Positions 1 through 9,730 of a stretch of DNA of 64,000 nucleotides are shown piece by piece. Every line of letters starts with the position of its first letter. Position 1 is the stretch's first letter. The position numbers and the translations under genes were made by a program. This DNA comes from Ferrovibrio xuzhouensis (GTDB lineage Bacteria; Pseudomonadota; Alphaproteobacteria; Ferrovibrionales; Ferrovibrionaceae), in assembly GCF_042648965.1 (NCBI RefSeq), contig NZ_JBHRYJ010000003.1:1-64000 (forward strand), given 5' to 3'. The notes under the pieces are model-generated. The model ran no database searches, had not been told where the DNA came from, and was given only the letters and a program-made list of their open reading frames with translations.

Positions 1-96
1 GATCGCAGCCGTCAACGACGTCTTGCCATGGTCGACGTGACCAATCGTCCCAATGTTGCAATGCGGTTTGTTACGCTCAAACTTTGCCTTGGCCAT
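1..96 (-). CDS. tuf: Elongation factor Tu (5' end only, cut by window start)
   Basis: Only the first 32 codons are in the window. The translation starts MAKAKFERNKPHCNIG and continues with GTIGHVDHGKTSLTAAI, which contains the EF-Tu P-loop (GHVDHGKT, residues 19-26). EF-Tu is the GTPase that delivers aminoacyl-tRNA to the ribosome. The gene follows fusA by 43 bases on the same strand, the usual last position of the str operon (rpsL-rpsG-fusA-tuf). The rest of the gene lies outside the window, so intactness cannot be judged. Many proteobacteria carry two tuf copies; this would be the str-operon copy. Confidence 0.95.
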   Translation of the reverse strand, partial: MAKAKFERNKPHCNIGTIGHVDHGKTSLTAAI

Positions 97-139
97 CTGC
101 CTTCTCCGCTATCTCTTATCTGTCTCTGCCGCTCGTGTC

Positions 140-2218
<2,079 letters not shown>

Positions 2219-2241
2219 GACGATCTCCTGGGGACTCTTAC

Positions 2242-2712
2242 TTACCAGCGGTAATGCGAGAAGGCCTTGTTGGCCTCCGCCATACGGTGGGTGTCTTCAC
2301 GCTTCTTGACCGAACCGCCGCGGCCGCTGGCGGCATCGAGCAGCTCGCCCGACAGGCGATCGATCATGGTGTTCTCGCCGCGGCCACGGGCCGCCGAGAT
2401 CAGCCAGCGGATCGCCAGCGCCTGGCCACGGTCGTGACGAACCTCGACCGGCACCTGGTAGGTGGCACCGCCGACGCGGCGCGAGCGCACTTCGATCTGC
2501 GGGCGCACGTTGCCCAGCGCATCGTGGAACATCTTGACCGGGTCGTTGCCGGTCTTTGCCTTGATGCGGTCGAGGGCGCCGTAGATGATCGCCTCGGCGA
2601 CCGACTTCTTGCCTTCGTACATCAGCATGTTCATGAACTTGGTCAGCACGATATCGCCGAACTTCGGGTCCGGCAGGATTTCACGCTTTTCGGCAGCATG
2701 GCGACGCGACAT
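2242..2712 (-). CDS. rpsG: 30S ribosomal protein S7
   Basis: This 156-residue protein has the standard S7 length and the conserved start MSRRHAAEKREILPDPKFGD. S7 is a primary assembly protein that nucleates the head of the 30S subunit and contacts the E-site tRNA. It lies between rpsL (18 bases upstream) and fusA (23 bases downstream). In enterobacteria S7 also represses translation of its own operon; whether that happens here cannot be read from the sequence. The gene looks complete and ordinary. Confidence 0.98.
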   Translation of the reverse strand: MSRRHAAEKREILPDPKFGDIVLTKFMNMLMYEGKKSVAEAIIYGALDRIKAKTGNDPVKMFHDALGNVRPQIEVRSRRVGGATYQVPVEVRHDRGQALAIRWLISAARGRGENTMIDRLSGELLDAASGRGGSVKKREDTHRMAEANKAFSHYRW

Positions 2713-2730
2713 CGCTTTTTCTCCTGAGCC

Positions 2731-3102
2731 TTACTTCGGACGCTTCGCGCCGTACTTCGAACGGCGCTGCTTGCGATCCTTGACGCCCTGCGTGTCGAGC
2801 ACGCCACGGACAATGTGATAACGGACACCCGGAAGATCCTTGACGCGGCCGCCGCGGATCAGCACCACCGAGTGCTCCTGCAGGTTATGGCCTTCGCCCG
2901 GGATGTAGCTGGTCACTTCGAAGCCGTTGGTCAGGCGCACGCGGGCGACCTTACGAAGCGCCGAGTTCGGCTTCTTCGGCGTCGTCGTGTAGACGCGCGT
3001 GCAAACGCCACGGCGCTGCGGGCATTCCTGCAACGCCGGAACCTTGTCACGGACCGGCTTCGGGTGACGCGGCTTGCGGATCAGCTGATTGATCGTCGGC
3101 AT
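2731..3102 (-). CDS. rpsL: 30S ribosomal protein S12
   Basis: The product is 123 residues when the start MPTINQLIRKPRHP at 3102 is used; a longer reading frame upstream adds 54 residues with no S12 similarity and was rejected. S12 lies at the decoding centre and affects translational accuracy. The segment TTTPKKPNSALRKVARV contains the lysine pair where streptomycin-resistance changes usually occur; both lysines are present, i.e. the sensitive-type residues. It is the first gene of the str operon here. Unlike in many bacteria, rpoC is not directly upstream. Confidence 0.98.
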   Translation of the reverse strand: MPTINQLIRKPRHPKPVRDKVPALQECPQRRGVCTRVYTTTPKKPNSALRKVARVRLTNGFEVTSYIPGEGHNLQEHSVVLIRGGRVKDLPGVRYHIVRGVLDTQGVKDRKQRRSKYGAKRPK

Positions 3103-3234
3103 ACGAGTGGAAACTCCGCCAGTTGGTCCAACACAAAAAAATCCAAGGCGAACCACCGACAGCTTTTCAGCCCGGCAATCCGCCTCACTTCGCTCCGACC
3201 CATCCTTGCGGCCCATCGGCCACGGAGAGGGGTC

Positions 3235-3264
3235 TTTATGTCTCTTGCGTAAGTCCGATCTCAA
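3235..3264 (-). promoter_or_regulatory. Candidate promoter of the str operon
   Basis: Reading the minus strand, TTGAGA (3259-3264) is followed after 18 bases by CATAAA (3235-3240), giving an acceptable but imperfect sigma-70-like pair. This would give a leader of roughly 130 bases before rpsL. The assignment rests only on position and motif match. Confidence 0.3.
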
Positions 3265-3444
3265 CGTGAGCGCTACGGAGACCCTGACCGTTCATCGGCC
3301 TGTGTTTAGGGACGAACCCCTACCACCAAGTCGAATCGCGGGGCGGACATTACTGTCGGGCCCTGCCCCGGTCAAGCGCCATTTGGCACTGCGCCATGAT
3401 CTTTTTCGAAGCCGCCAAAACACTGGGATTCGCGGCTGCAGACG

Positions 3445-3469
3445 CCGGTTCCGGGGTGTCCGGAACCGG
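3445..3469 (-). terminator. Terminator-like hairpin after the nitroreductase gene
   Basis: CCGGTTCCGG (3445-3454) and CCGGAACCGG (3460-3469) are perfectly complementary with a five-base loop. The hairpin lies 18 bases beyond the stop of the minus-strand nitroreductase gene. No T-run follows on either strand, so it is not a canonical intrinsic terminator; it may protect the 3' end or work with Rho. Confidence 0.4.
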
Positions 3470-3487
3470 TCAGCCGAGCGTGAACAA

Positions 3488-4072
3488 TCAGAGAACTTTA
3501 CAGGCTTCGGCGAAATCCAGCCGGGGACTCCGGGCGAACAGCTTCGCCGGGTCGCCATAACCCAGGTTACAGAGAAAATTCGACTTCAAGCTGCCCTCGG
3601 GGAAGAACCCGGCATCGACCTTGGCGTTGTCGAAACCGGACATCGGGCCGCAATCCAGCCCCAGCGACCGGGCCGCCAGCATGAAATAGGCCCCCTGCAG
3701 GCTTCCGTTACGGAAAGCCGCCACCTCGGCCGCCTTCGGATCGTTGGCAAACCAGTTCCGGGCATCCGGGTTATGGGGGAACAGCTTGGGCAGCCGGTCG
3801 AAGAACTTCAGGTCATGGGCGATGATCGCGGTGACCGGCGCCGCCATGGTCTTGTCGAGATTGCCGGGCGTGAGTGCCGGCTTCAGCCGGGCCTTGGCCT
3901 CGGGCGAACGGATGAACACGATCCGGGCCGGCGAGCAGTTCGCGCTGGTCGGGCCCATTTTCATTAGATCGTAAATCTGCAGCAGCAGGTCGTCGGTGAC
4001 CGGGCGGGCCTGCCAGCCGTTATGGGTCCGGGCAGAGCGAAACAATGTATCGAGCGCGGCATTGTCGAGCAT
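3488..4072 (-). CDS. RutE-like nitroreductase family protein
   Basis: The 194-residue protein belongs to the FMN-dependent nitroreductase fold, in the branch of RutE (3-hydroxypropionate dehydrogenase / malonic semialdehyde reductase). The N-terminal pattern NGWQARPVTDDLL followed by LMKMGPTSANCSPAR is characteristic of that branch, and the length matches the family (about 196). RutE removes malonic semialdehyde in pyrimidine ring breakdown, but no other rut gene is nearby, so the substrate here is uncertain. The start is preceded by AAGGA at about eight bases. It is monocistronic by appearance. Confidence 0.8.
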   Translation of the reverse strand: MLDNAALDTLFRSARTHNGWQARPVTDDLLLQIYDLMKMGPTSANCSPARIVFIRSPEAKARLKPALTPGNLDKTMAAPVTAIIAHDLKFFDRLPKLFPHNPDARNWFANDPKAAEVAAFRNGSLQGAYFMLAARSLGLDCGPMSGFDNAKVDAGFFPEGSLKSNFLCNLGYGDPAKLFARSPRLDFAEACKVL

Positions 4073-4265
4073 GGGAAGCGTCCTTCGTAAAAATCCCCCG
4101 GTCGATGACCGGACGATCCCTGCCTAGCATGCAGACCACGCAGCGGAAACCTCGGGTTACCATGATGAAACATCCGCCCCCGAAACGGGCACCATGAGGA
4201 TTATGCATGGCCGGTCGAATTTATTTTGCGACGGCCGGCACTTTTCCCCTTCATACTGTGCGCCC

Positions 4266-4271
4266 TATAAT
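4266..4271 (+). promoter_or_regulatory. Candidate -10 box of the gltA promoter
   Basis: A perfect TATAAT lies 49 bases before the gltA start in an otherwise GC-rich genome. The expected -35 position (about 4242-4248) is poor (TTTTCC), so the match is one-sided. Confidence 0.45.
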
Positions 4272-4320
4272 TGTTTGCACTACAACCAGATACGCAGTCA
4301 CCAACCCTGGGGGTACCCTT

Positions 4321-5625
4321 ATGACCGCCGGCAAACAGCCCGCTACACTCACCGATCCGAATACCGGCAAGACCGTCACACTCCCCATTCTCGATGGCAC
4401 CGTCGGGCCGTCGGTGATCGACATCCGCAAGCTTTACGCCGAATCCGGCTATTTTACTTACGACCCGGGTTTCACCTCGACCGCCAGCACCGAGAGCAAG
4501 ATCACCTACATCGACGGCGATGAAGGCGTGCTGCTCTATCGCGGCTACGACATTGCCGACCTGGCCGAGAAGTCGACCTTCCTCGAGACCTGCTACCTGC
4601 TGCTGAATGGCGAGCTGCCGAATGGCAAGCAGCGCAGCGATTTCGAGAATTCGATCACCAACCACACCATGCTGCATGAACAGATCCACTTCCTGTTCCG
4701 CGGCTTCCGTCGCGACGCGCATCCGATGGCGGTCATGTGCGGTGTAGTCGGCGCGCTGTCGGCCTTCTATCACGACCAGACCGACTACGATGATCCGAAG
4801 CAGCGCATGATCGCGCAGCATCGCCTGATCGCCAAGATGCCGACCATCGCGGCAATGGCCTACAAGTATTCCGTCGGCCAGCCGTTCATGTATCCGCGCA
4901 ATGATCTGGGCTATGCGGAAAACTTCCTGCACATGACCTTCGGTGTGCCGGCCGAGCCCTACAAGGTCAGCCCGGTGCTGGCCAAGGCGATGGATCGCAT
5001 CTTCATCCTGCATGCCGATCATGAGCAGAACGCCTCGACCTCGACGGTGCGTCTGGCCGGCTCCTCTGGCGCCAATCCGTTTGCCTGCATCGCCGCCGGC
5101 ATCGCCTGCCTGTGGGGCCCCGCCCATGGCGGTGCCAACGAAGCCGTTCTGAAGATGCTGGAAGAGATCGGTTCGGTCGACAAGGTCGGCGAGGCGGTCA
5201 AGAAGGCCAAGGACAAGAACTCGGGCTTCCGCCTGATGGGCTTCGGCCATCGCGTCTACAAGAACTACGACCCGCGGGCCAAGGTGATGCGCGAGACCTG
5301 CTACGAGGTTCTCGAGGAACTGGGCGTCAAGGACGAGCCGCTGCTGAAGATGGCGATGGAACTCGAGCGCATCGCTCTCGAGGACGATTACTTCGTCAGC
5401 AAGAAGCTGTACCCGAACGTCGATTTCTATTCGGGCATCATCCTGCGCGCCATGGGTTTCCCGACCGACATGTTCACCGCCCTGTTCGCCCTGGCGCGTA
5501 CGGTCGGCTGGATCGCCCAATGGAACGAGATGATCGAGGACCCGGCCCAGAAGATCGGCCGTCCCCGGCAGCTGTTCACCGGGTCGCCGAAGCGCGCGTT
5601 TATTCCGCTCGACAAGCGGAAGTAA
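4321..5625 (+). CDS. gltA: Citrate synthase (type II)
   Basis: The product is 434 residues, the normal length of the hexameric, NADH-sensitive type found in Gram-negative bacteria. It condenses acetyl-CoA and oxaloacetate to citrate at the entry of the TCA cycle. The catalytic regions are visible: HADHEQNASTSTVR, PAHGGANEAVLKML and GFGHRVYKNYDPRA. The start MTAGKQPATLTDPNTGKT was chosen over an in-frame ATG 38 codons upstream because it has a GGGGG ribosome binding site and matches the family N-terminus. It is preceded by a good -10 box. In related genomes gltA often adjoins lpxB, as here on the opposite strand. Confidence 0.97.
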   Translation: MTAGKQPATLTDPNTGKTVTLPILDGTVGPSVIDIRKLYAESGYFTYDPGFTSTASTESKITYIDGDEGVLLYRGYDIADLAEKSTFLETCYLLLNGELPNGKQRSDFENSITNHTMLHEQIHFLFRGFRRDAHPMAVMCGVVGALSAFYHDQTDYDDPKQRMIAQHRLIAKMPTIAAMAYKYSVGQPFMYPRNDLGYAENFLHMTFGVPAEPYKVSPVLAKAMDRIFILHADHEQNASTSTVRLAGSSGANPFACIAAGIACLWGPAHGGANEAVLKMLEEIGSVDKVGEAVKKAKDKNSGFRLMGFGHRVYKNYDPRAKVMRETCYEVLEELGVKDEPLLKMAMELERIALEDDYFVSKKLYPNVDFYSGIILRAMGFPTDMFTALFALARTVGWIAQWNEMIEDPAQKIGRPRQLFTGSPKRAFIPLDKRK

Positions 5626-5657
5626 TCCGCCGAAGATCGGCCAAAGAGACGGCACCG

Positions 5658-5882
5658 ATGGGAGGCGGGCCGATGCGCAAGGGAGCAGAAAAACACGGCG
5701 GGCAACCGCCGTCCGGCCCTCGGGCCACGGGACATGGCTGGTTGCGACCCGGTTTTCTGACCGCGCCGCTGCCGGCCAACGACAACCGTCTGGCCCCCCG
5801 GTCCCTGCTGCGTCGCCCGCGTTTCTGGATCTGGCTCGGCCTGGTTTTGGCCGGCACTTTATGGATCGCCGCCCGTCTCTGA
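5658..5882 (+). CDS. Small membrane protein of unknown function
   Basis: A 74-codon frame starts 33 bases after gltA and ends just before a strong terminator, so it is probably the second gene of the gltA transcript. The first 50 residues are polar, rich in G, P and R; the C-terminal end (RRPRFWIWLGLVLAGTLWIA) is a single hydrophobic segment after an arginine cluster, typical of an inner-membrane anchor. I do not recognise the family. A second ATG at 5673 would give a version five residues shorter. The alternative is chance coding in a trailer, but the membrane segment argues for a real gene. Confidence 0.5.
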   Translation: MGGGPMRKGAEKHGGQPPSGPRATGHGWLRPGFLTAPLPANDNRLAPRSLLRRPRFWIWLGLVLAGTLWIAARL

Positions 5883-5920
5883 CCGGCCCCATCTCTGACC
5901 TGCCGTCTTCGCAGACAGCA

Positions 5921-5949
5921 AAAAGCCCGGCCGAAAGCCGGGCTTTTTT
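5921..5949. terminator. Bidirectional intrinsic terminator between gltA and gloA
   Basis: GCCCGGC (5925-5931) pairs with GCCGGGC (5937-5943) around a five-base loop, with an A-run before and a T-run after. It therefore works for the plus-strand gltA transcript and the convergent minus-strand gloA transcript. Confidence 0.9.
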
Positions 5950-5975
5950 CTTGGTCTGCCGGCCTGCAACCGGGC

Positions 5976-6389
5976 TCAGGCCGCCTTGCGTTCGATCAGC
6001 TCGACCTTGTAGCCGTCCGGATCCTCGACAAAGGCAATGACGCTGCCGCCGTGCTTCATCGGACCCGGCGGACGCGGGATCTTCACGCCGGCCTGGCCGA
6101 GCTTGTCGCACAGGCCATAGATATCCGGCACGCCGATGGCGATATGGCCATAGCCGCTGCCGATCGAATACGCCTCCTTCTGGCCCCAGTTATGGGTCAG
6201 TTCGATGACGGCGTGATCCCTCTCGTCGCCATAGCCGACGAAAGCCAGGGTGAATTCGCCGGTCGGGTAATCCTGCCGGCGCAGCAGCTTCATGCCCATC
6301 TTGTCGACATAGAAATCGATCGACTTATCAAGGTCGAGCACGCGCAGCATGGTGTGCAGCATGCGGAAATTGGCGGGGGCTTCGCTCAT
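5976..6389 (-). CDS. gloA: Lactoylglutathione lyase (glyoxalase I)
   Basis: The 137-residue protein isomerises the glutathione-methylglyoxal hemithioacetal to S-lactoylglutathione in methylglyoxal detoxification. It shows the glyoxalase I pattern: MLHTMLRVLDLDKSIDFY (metal-ligand His), HAVIELTHNWG (metal-ligand Glu), YGHIAIGVPD and FVEDPDGYKVELIE. All four expected metal ligands are present. The start at 6389 was chosen because AAGGAGAGTGTC precedes it; the frame extends 12 codons upstream without a signal. It converges on gltA and lies downstream of lpxB. Confidence 0.95.
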   Translation of the reverse strand: MSEAPANFRMLHTMLRVLDLDKSIDFYVDKMGMKLLRRQDYPTGEFTLAFVGYGDERDHAVIELTHNWGQKEAYSIGSGYGHIAIGVPDIYGLCDKLGQAGVKIPRPPGPMKHGGSVIAFVEDPDGYKVELIERKAA

Positions 6390-6437
6390 GACACTCTCCT
6401 TCTGGTCGGGGGGACGATACACCATCGTCCGCAGGCA

Positions 6438-7649
6438 TCAACCTTTCGCCGGCGCCGGCAACCGTCGTGCGGCAGCGGCAAGCACCGCGCGCGCGGCGCG
6501 CACCGAAGGCGGCAGGTCTTCGCCACCGCCGAGCTGCAGCGTGATGGCAGCACAGACATCGGTCTGCGCCCGCCGCGCCGCCGCATCGGTCAGCAACGGC
6601 AGCAACGCCGGCGCGATCCGCTCGGCACGGCAATTCTCCTGCAGGAATTCCGGCATCACTTCCCGCCCGCTCAGGATGTTCACCAGGCCGGCATAGGGCG
6701 TGCGCAGCAGGCGCCGCACGATCGCCGCGGTCAGCGCATTCACGCGATAGGCCAGCACCGTCGGCACGCCGGCAAGCCCGAGTTCCAGCGTCGCCGTGCC
6801 CGAAGCGGCCAGCGCCGCATCGGCGGTCAGCATGGCGGCATAACGTTCGGCACTCTGTTCGACGACCAGCGCGGGGAACGGCAGATCGGCCGCCGCACTG
6901 TGCACCGTCTCGGCCACGGTCTCCACCGTGGGGATCACGAGATGAAGGTTCAGTCCCGCGCCCTTCAGCAGGCGCAGCACCGCATCGAAGACCGGCAGCA
7001 GGCGACGGACCTCGCCCTGCCGGCTGCCCGGCAATACGGCCAGAATCTGCCGGTCGGCCGGGATGTCATGACGGACACGAAACCCGCGGCCATCCTCGAC
7101 AGCGGCTGCTTCGGTCCGGCGGATCGCCGCGATGGTCTCGACGGCAGGGTGACCGACATAGGTCGTCGGCAGGCCGACGACCTCGAAATACGGCGGCTCG
7201 AATGGCAGGATCGCCAGCAGGTGATCATACAGCCGCGCCAGTCGTCGCGCCCGTCCCGGTCGCCAGGCCCAGACCGTCGGCGCCACATAATGCACCAGCG
7301 GAAACGATCGACCGGCCAGTTTCTGCGCCACCCGCCGGGTGAAACCCGGGCTGTCGATGGTCACCGCAATATCCGGCGGATCAGCCAGCAGGAAACGGGC
7401 CGTCTCGTCGATACGCCGGCGCAGCAGGCGGATGCGCGGCAACACCTCGACCAGGCCCATCACTGCGAGATCGACAATCGGAAACCGGCTCTGCATCCCC
7501 TGCCCGATCATCTGGGCGCCGCCGATGCCGCTGAAGACTACCGCATCATCGGTCTCGCGTCGCAGGGCGCGCATCAAGCTGGCGCCCAGCGCATCGCCGG
7601 AAGGTTCGCCGGCGATGAGCGCGACGCGTAAAGGCCGGGCTTCAGCCAT
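6438..7649 (-). CDS. lpxB: Lipid-A-disaccharide synthase
   Basis: The 403-residue glycosyltransferase (GT19) joins UDP-2,3-diacylglucosamine and lipid X to the lipid A disaccharide at the inner face of the cytoplasmic membrane. Recognisable parts are the N-terminal IAGEPSGDALGASLM, the DSPGF element, PTVWAWRPGR and the LPGSRQGEV nucleotide-binding segment. The start MAEARPLRVALI is used; it overlaps the lpxI stop region by eight bases, indicating coupling. It is the last gene of the long lpx block. Confidence 0.97.
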   Translation of the reverse strand: MAEARPLRVALIAGEPSGDALGASLMRALRRETDDAVVFSGIGGAQMIGQGMQSRFPIVDLAVMGLVEVLPRIRLLRRRIDETARFLLADPPDIAVTIDSPGFTRRVAQKLAGRSFPLVHYVAPTVWAWRPGRARRLARLYDHLLAILPFEPPYFEVVGLPTTYVGHPAVETIAAIRRTEAAAVEDGRGFRVRHDIPADRQILAVLPGSRQGEVRRLLPVFDAVLRLLKGAGLNLHLVIPTVETVAETVHSAAADLPFPALVVEQSAERYAAMLTADAALAASGTATLELGLAGVPTVLAYRVNALTAAIVRRLLRTPYAGLVNILSGREVMPEFLQENCRAERIAPALLPLLTDAAARRAQTDVCAAITLQLGGGEDLPPSVRAARAVLAAAARRLPAPAKG

Positions 7650-8469
7650 TGCGAAACCCGACGACGAACAGGCCGAGCCGGTCGGCTGCGGCAGCCGTGG
7701 CCACCGGGTCGACCAGCAGGGCCGCACCGGCCTCGACGGCGATGCCGGCCAGGCCGGCTGCCGCAGCATTCTCCACCGTGGTCACGCCGATGGTCGGCAG
7801 ATCGACACGGCGGTCCTGCTGCGGCTTCACGCATTTCGCGAGCACACCGCCACGGGCCGCCGGCAGGGTCGCCATGCGGGCCAGCAGGGCATCGGTGCCG
7901 GCAGCATCCTCGAGACCGACCACGCTGCCGCCGGCGGCCACGGCCGCCTGGCCGCGGTCAGCAGCACCAAGCGCGTGGGCGGCCCCGATGGCAAGCTGCA
8001 GGTTGCTCACAGCGGCACCGACAGGCGCCAGTTGGCCATACTGCCGTTCGGCGACTAACAGGCCTTGCATCAGGCTGTCGATGCCGACGATGCGGAAACC
8101 GTCCTGCTCAAAGGTGTCGAGCACCACCCGCAAGATTGCGTCATCGCCCTGCAGGGCGGCTTTCAGCAGTTTCGGCAGCAGCAGCGCACCCCGCCAGTCC
8201 GGCTTCAGCGTGGCGAAATCGGGTTTGGACACGCTGCCGCACAGGCAGACCTCGGCCGCGCCAGCCTGCTTCAGCGCCTTCAGCAGGCGGCCGACCTGCG
8301 GCAGGTCGAACCAGTCGTGGTCAACGCCGGTTACGGTGGATGCCGGACAAAATCCGTTCAGCGCAGCGATATAAAGGGGCCGGCCCTCGGCGATGCAGGC
8401 ATCGCGGATCAGGGCCGGGATGTCACCACCACCGGCGATGAGGGCGAGTTTAGGCCGTGGCGTCGTCAT
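7642..8469 (-). CDS. lpxI: UDP-2,3-diacylglucosamine pyrophosphatase LpxI
   Basis: The 275-residue protein belongs to the DUF1009/LpxI family, which replaces LpxH in most alphaproteobacteria and hydrolyses UDP-2,3-diacylglucosamine to lipid X and UMP. The family pattern begins KLALIAGGGDIPALIRDAC and ends with the conserved GVTTVENA and AGAALLVDP region. The start MTTPRPKLALIAGG at 8469 overlaps the end of lpxA by 20 bases. The position between lpxA and lpxB is the classical alphaproteobacterial arrangement and supports the assignment. Confidence 0.96.
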   Translation of the reverse strand: MTTPRPKLALIAGGGDIPALIRDACIAEGRPLYIAALNGFCPASTVTGVDHDWFDLPQVGRLLKALKQAGAAEVCLCGSVSKPDFATLKPDWRGALLLPKLLKAALQGDDAILRVVLDTFEQDGFRIVGIDSLMQGLLVAERQYGQLAPVGAAVSNLQLAIGAAHALGAADRGQAAVAAGGSVVGLEDAAGTDALLARMATLPAARGGVLAKCVKPQQDRRVDLPTIGVTTVENAAAAGLAGIAVEAGAALLVDPVATAAAADRLGLFVVGFRNG

Positions 8470-9256
8470 CCGACTGCGGCTGGCAGATGCCGCGCTTCGA
8501 GGCATTGCGGATGAAATCCGTCACCTCGCGGACCAGCGCCGAAGCAGCGTAGGTTTCGGCCACGTCGTCCAGGCGCTGGGTGAAGGTGCCCTTGCCGGCA
8601 AACAGCTGATCGTATGCGGCGCGCAGGCGGCTGATCTCCTCGCGATCGAAACCACGGCGCTTCAGACCGATCAGATTGAGACCGGTTAGCCGCGCACGGT
8701 TGCCCATGACCATACCGTAAGGAATCACATCCTGCTCGACACCGGACATACCGCCGATCATGGCATGCGGCCCGATCTTGCAGAACTGGTGTACCGCCGC
8801 CAAGCCGCCGACGAAGGCAAAATCACCGACCTCGATATGGCCGGCGAGCGCGGTGTTGTTGGCCATGATCACGTTGTTACCGAGCAGGCAGTCATGCGCC
8901 ACATGGGCACCGGTCATGAACAGGCCACCATCGCCGATCCGGGTCAGCATGCCGCCACCCTCGGTGCCGGGGTTCATGGTGACGCCCTCACGAATCTGGT
9001 TGTTGCGACCGATCTCAAGGCGCGAGGGTTCGCCGTGGTACTTCAGGTCCTGCGGCTGGTGGCCGATCGAGGCAAACGGGAAAATCCGGGTGCCCTCGCC
9101 GATGCTGGTGATCCCGGCCACGGCAACATGGCTGATCAGCTCGACATTGTTGCCGAGCGTCACCTGGCTGCCGACATGGCAATAGGGTCCGATGCGCACA
9201 CCCTCGCCCAGGCGCGCGCCATCCTCGATGATGGCAGTCGGATGTATCTGTGCCAT
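8450..9256 (-). CDS. lpxA: UDP-N-acetylglucosamine acyltransferase
   Basis: The 268-residue product is the trimeric left-handed beta-helix enzyme that starts lipid A synthesis by 3-O-acylating UDP-GlcNAc. Hexapeptide repeats fill the first 190 residues, beginning MAQIHPTAIIEDGARLGEGV; the catalytic His lies in TGAHVAHDCLLG, and the C-terminal helical domain follows. It is three bases downstream of fabZ and overlaps lpxI, so the four genes fabZ-lpxA-lpxI-lpxB are tightly coupled. Confidence 0.97.
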   Translation of the reverse strand: MAQIHPTAIIEDGARLGEGVRIGPYCHVGSQVTLGNNVELISHVAVAGITSIGEGTRIFPFASIGHQPQDLKYHGEPSRLEIGRNNQIREGVTMNPGTEGGGMLTRIGDGGLFMTGAHVAHDCLLGNNVIMANNTALAGHIEVGDFAFVGGLAAVHQFCKIGPHAMIGGMSGVEQDVIPYGMVMGNRARLTGLNLIGLKRRGFDREEISRLRAAYDQLFAGKGTFTQRLDDVAETYAASALVREVTDFIRNASKRGICQPQSDDDATA

Positions 9257-9259
9257 GAG

Positions 9260-9730
9260 CTACTTCTTGTCGAGGATCATGGCCGAGAAGATCGCTTCAG
9301 CCGCGAGCTTGTCGTCGACCTTCACCTCGCCCTTGAACTTCCAGATCGTGCCGCGCCGCTTGATTGCCGTCACATGGATATACATGCGGTCGCCGGGCAC
9401 CACCGGCCGGCGGAAGCGCGCCTCGTCGATGGTCATGAAATAAACCAGCTTGCCTTCGGCATCCGGCCCCAGCGCATGCACCACCACCACGGCCGCCGTC
9501 TGCGCCATGCTCTCGACGATCATCACGCCGGGCATCACCGGCTGGGTCGGGAAATGGCCAGTGAACTGCGGCTCGTTCATCGTCACGTTCTTGATGCCGA
9601 CGGCGCTTTCGCCGCGCTTCATCTCGACCACCCGGTCGATCAGCAGCATCGGATAGCGATGCGGGATCATCTCCATGATGCGGAGAATGTCGACCGACTC
9701 CAGGCTGCCTTCGGTCTGGGTCTCAGTCAT
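9260..9730 (-). CDS. fabZ: (3R)-hydroxyacyl-ACP dehydratase
   Basis: The 156-residue hot-dog-fold enzyme dehydrates 3-hydroxyacyl-ACP in fatty acid elongation and competes with LpxA and LpxD for hydroxyacyl-ACP. The active-site segment GHFPTQPVMPGVMIVESMAQ contains the catalytic His and Glu. The N-terminal part IMEMIPHRYPMLLIDRV is typical. The start overlaps the lpxD stop by eight bases. Its placement between lpxD and lpxA is conserved in proteobacteria. Confidence 0.97.
   Translation of the reverse strand: MTETQTEGSLESVDILRIMEMIPHRYPMLLIDRVVEMKRGESAVGIKNVTMNEPQFTGHFPTQPVMPGVMIVESMAQTAAVVVVHALGPDAEGKLVYFMTIDEARFRRPVVPGDRMYIHVTAIKRRGTIWKFKGEVKVDDKLAAEAIFSAMILDKK

Larger units (their letters stand above)
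3103..3487. other. Gene-free interval between the nitroreductase gene and rpsL
   Basis: This 385-base stretch holds no credible coding sequence. It contains the str-operon leader and candidate promoter on its left side and a perfect 10-base inverted repeat (3445-3454 with 3460-3469) on its right side. Open frames crossing it lack recognisable domains and ribosome binding sites. I see no tRNA or riboswitch pattern. Confidence 0.6.

Noticed and set aside
3488..4072. Complete pyrimidine-degradation (rut) cluster
   Set aside because: Only the RutE-like gene is found; no rutA, rutB, rutD, rutF or regulator is nearby.
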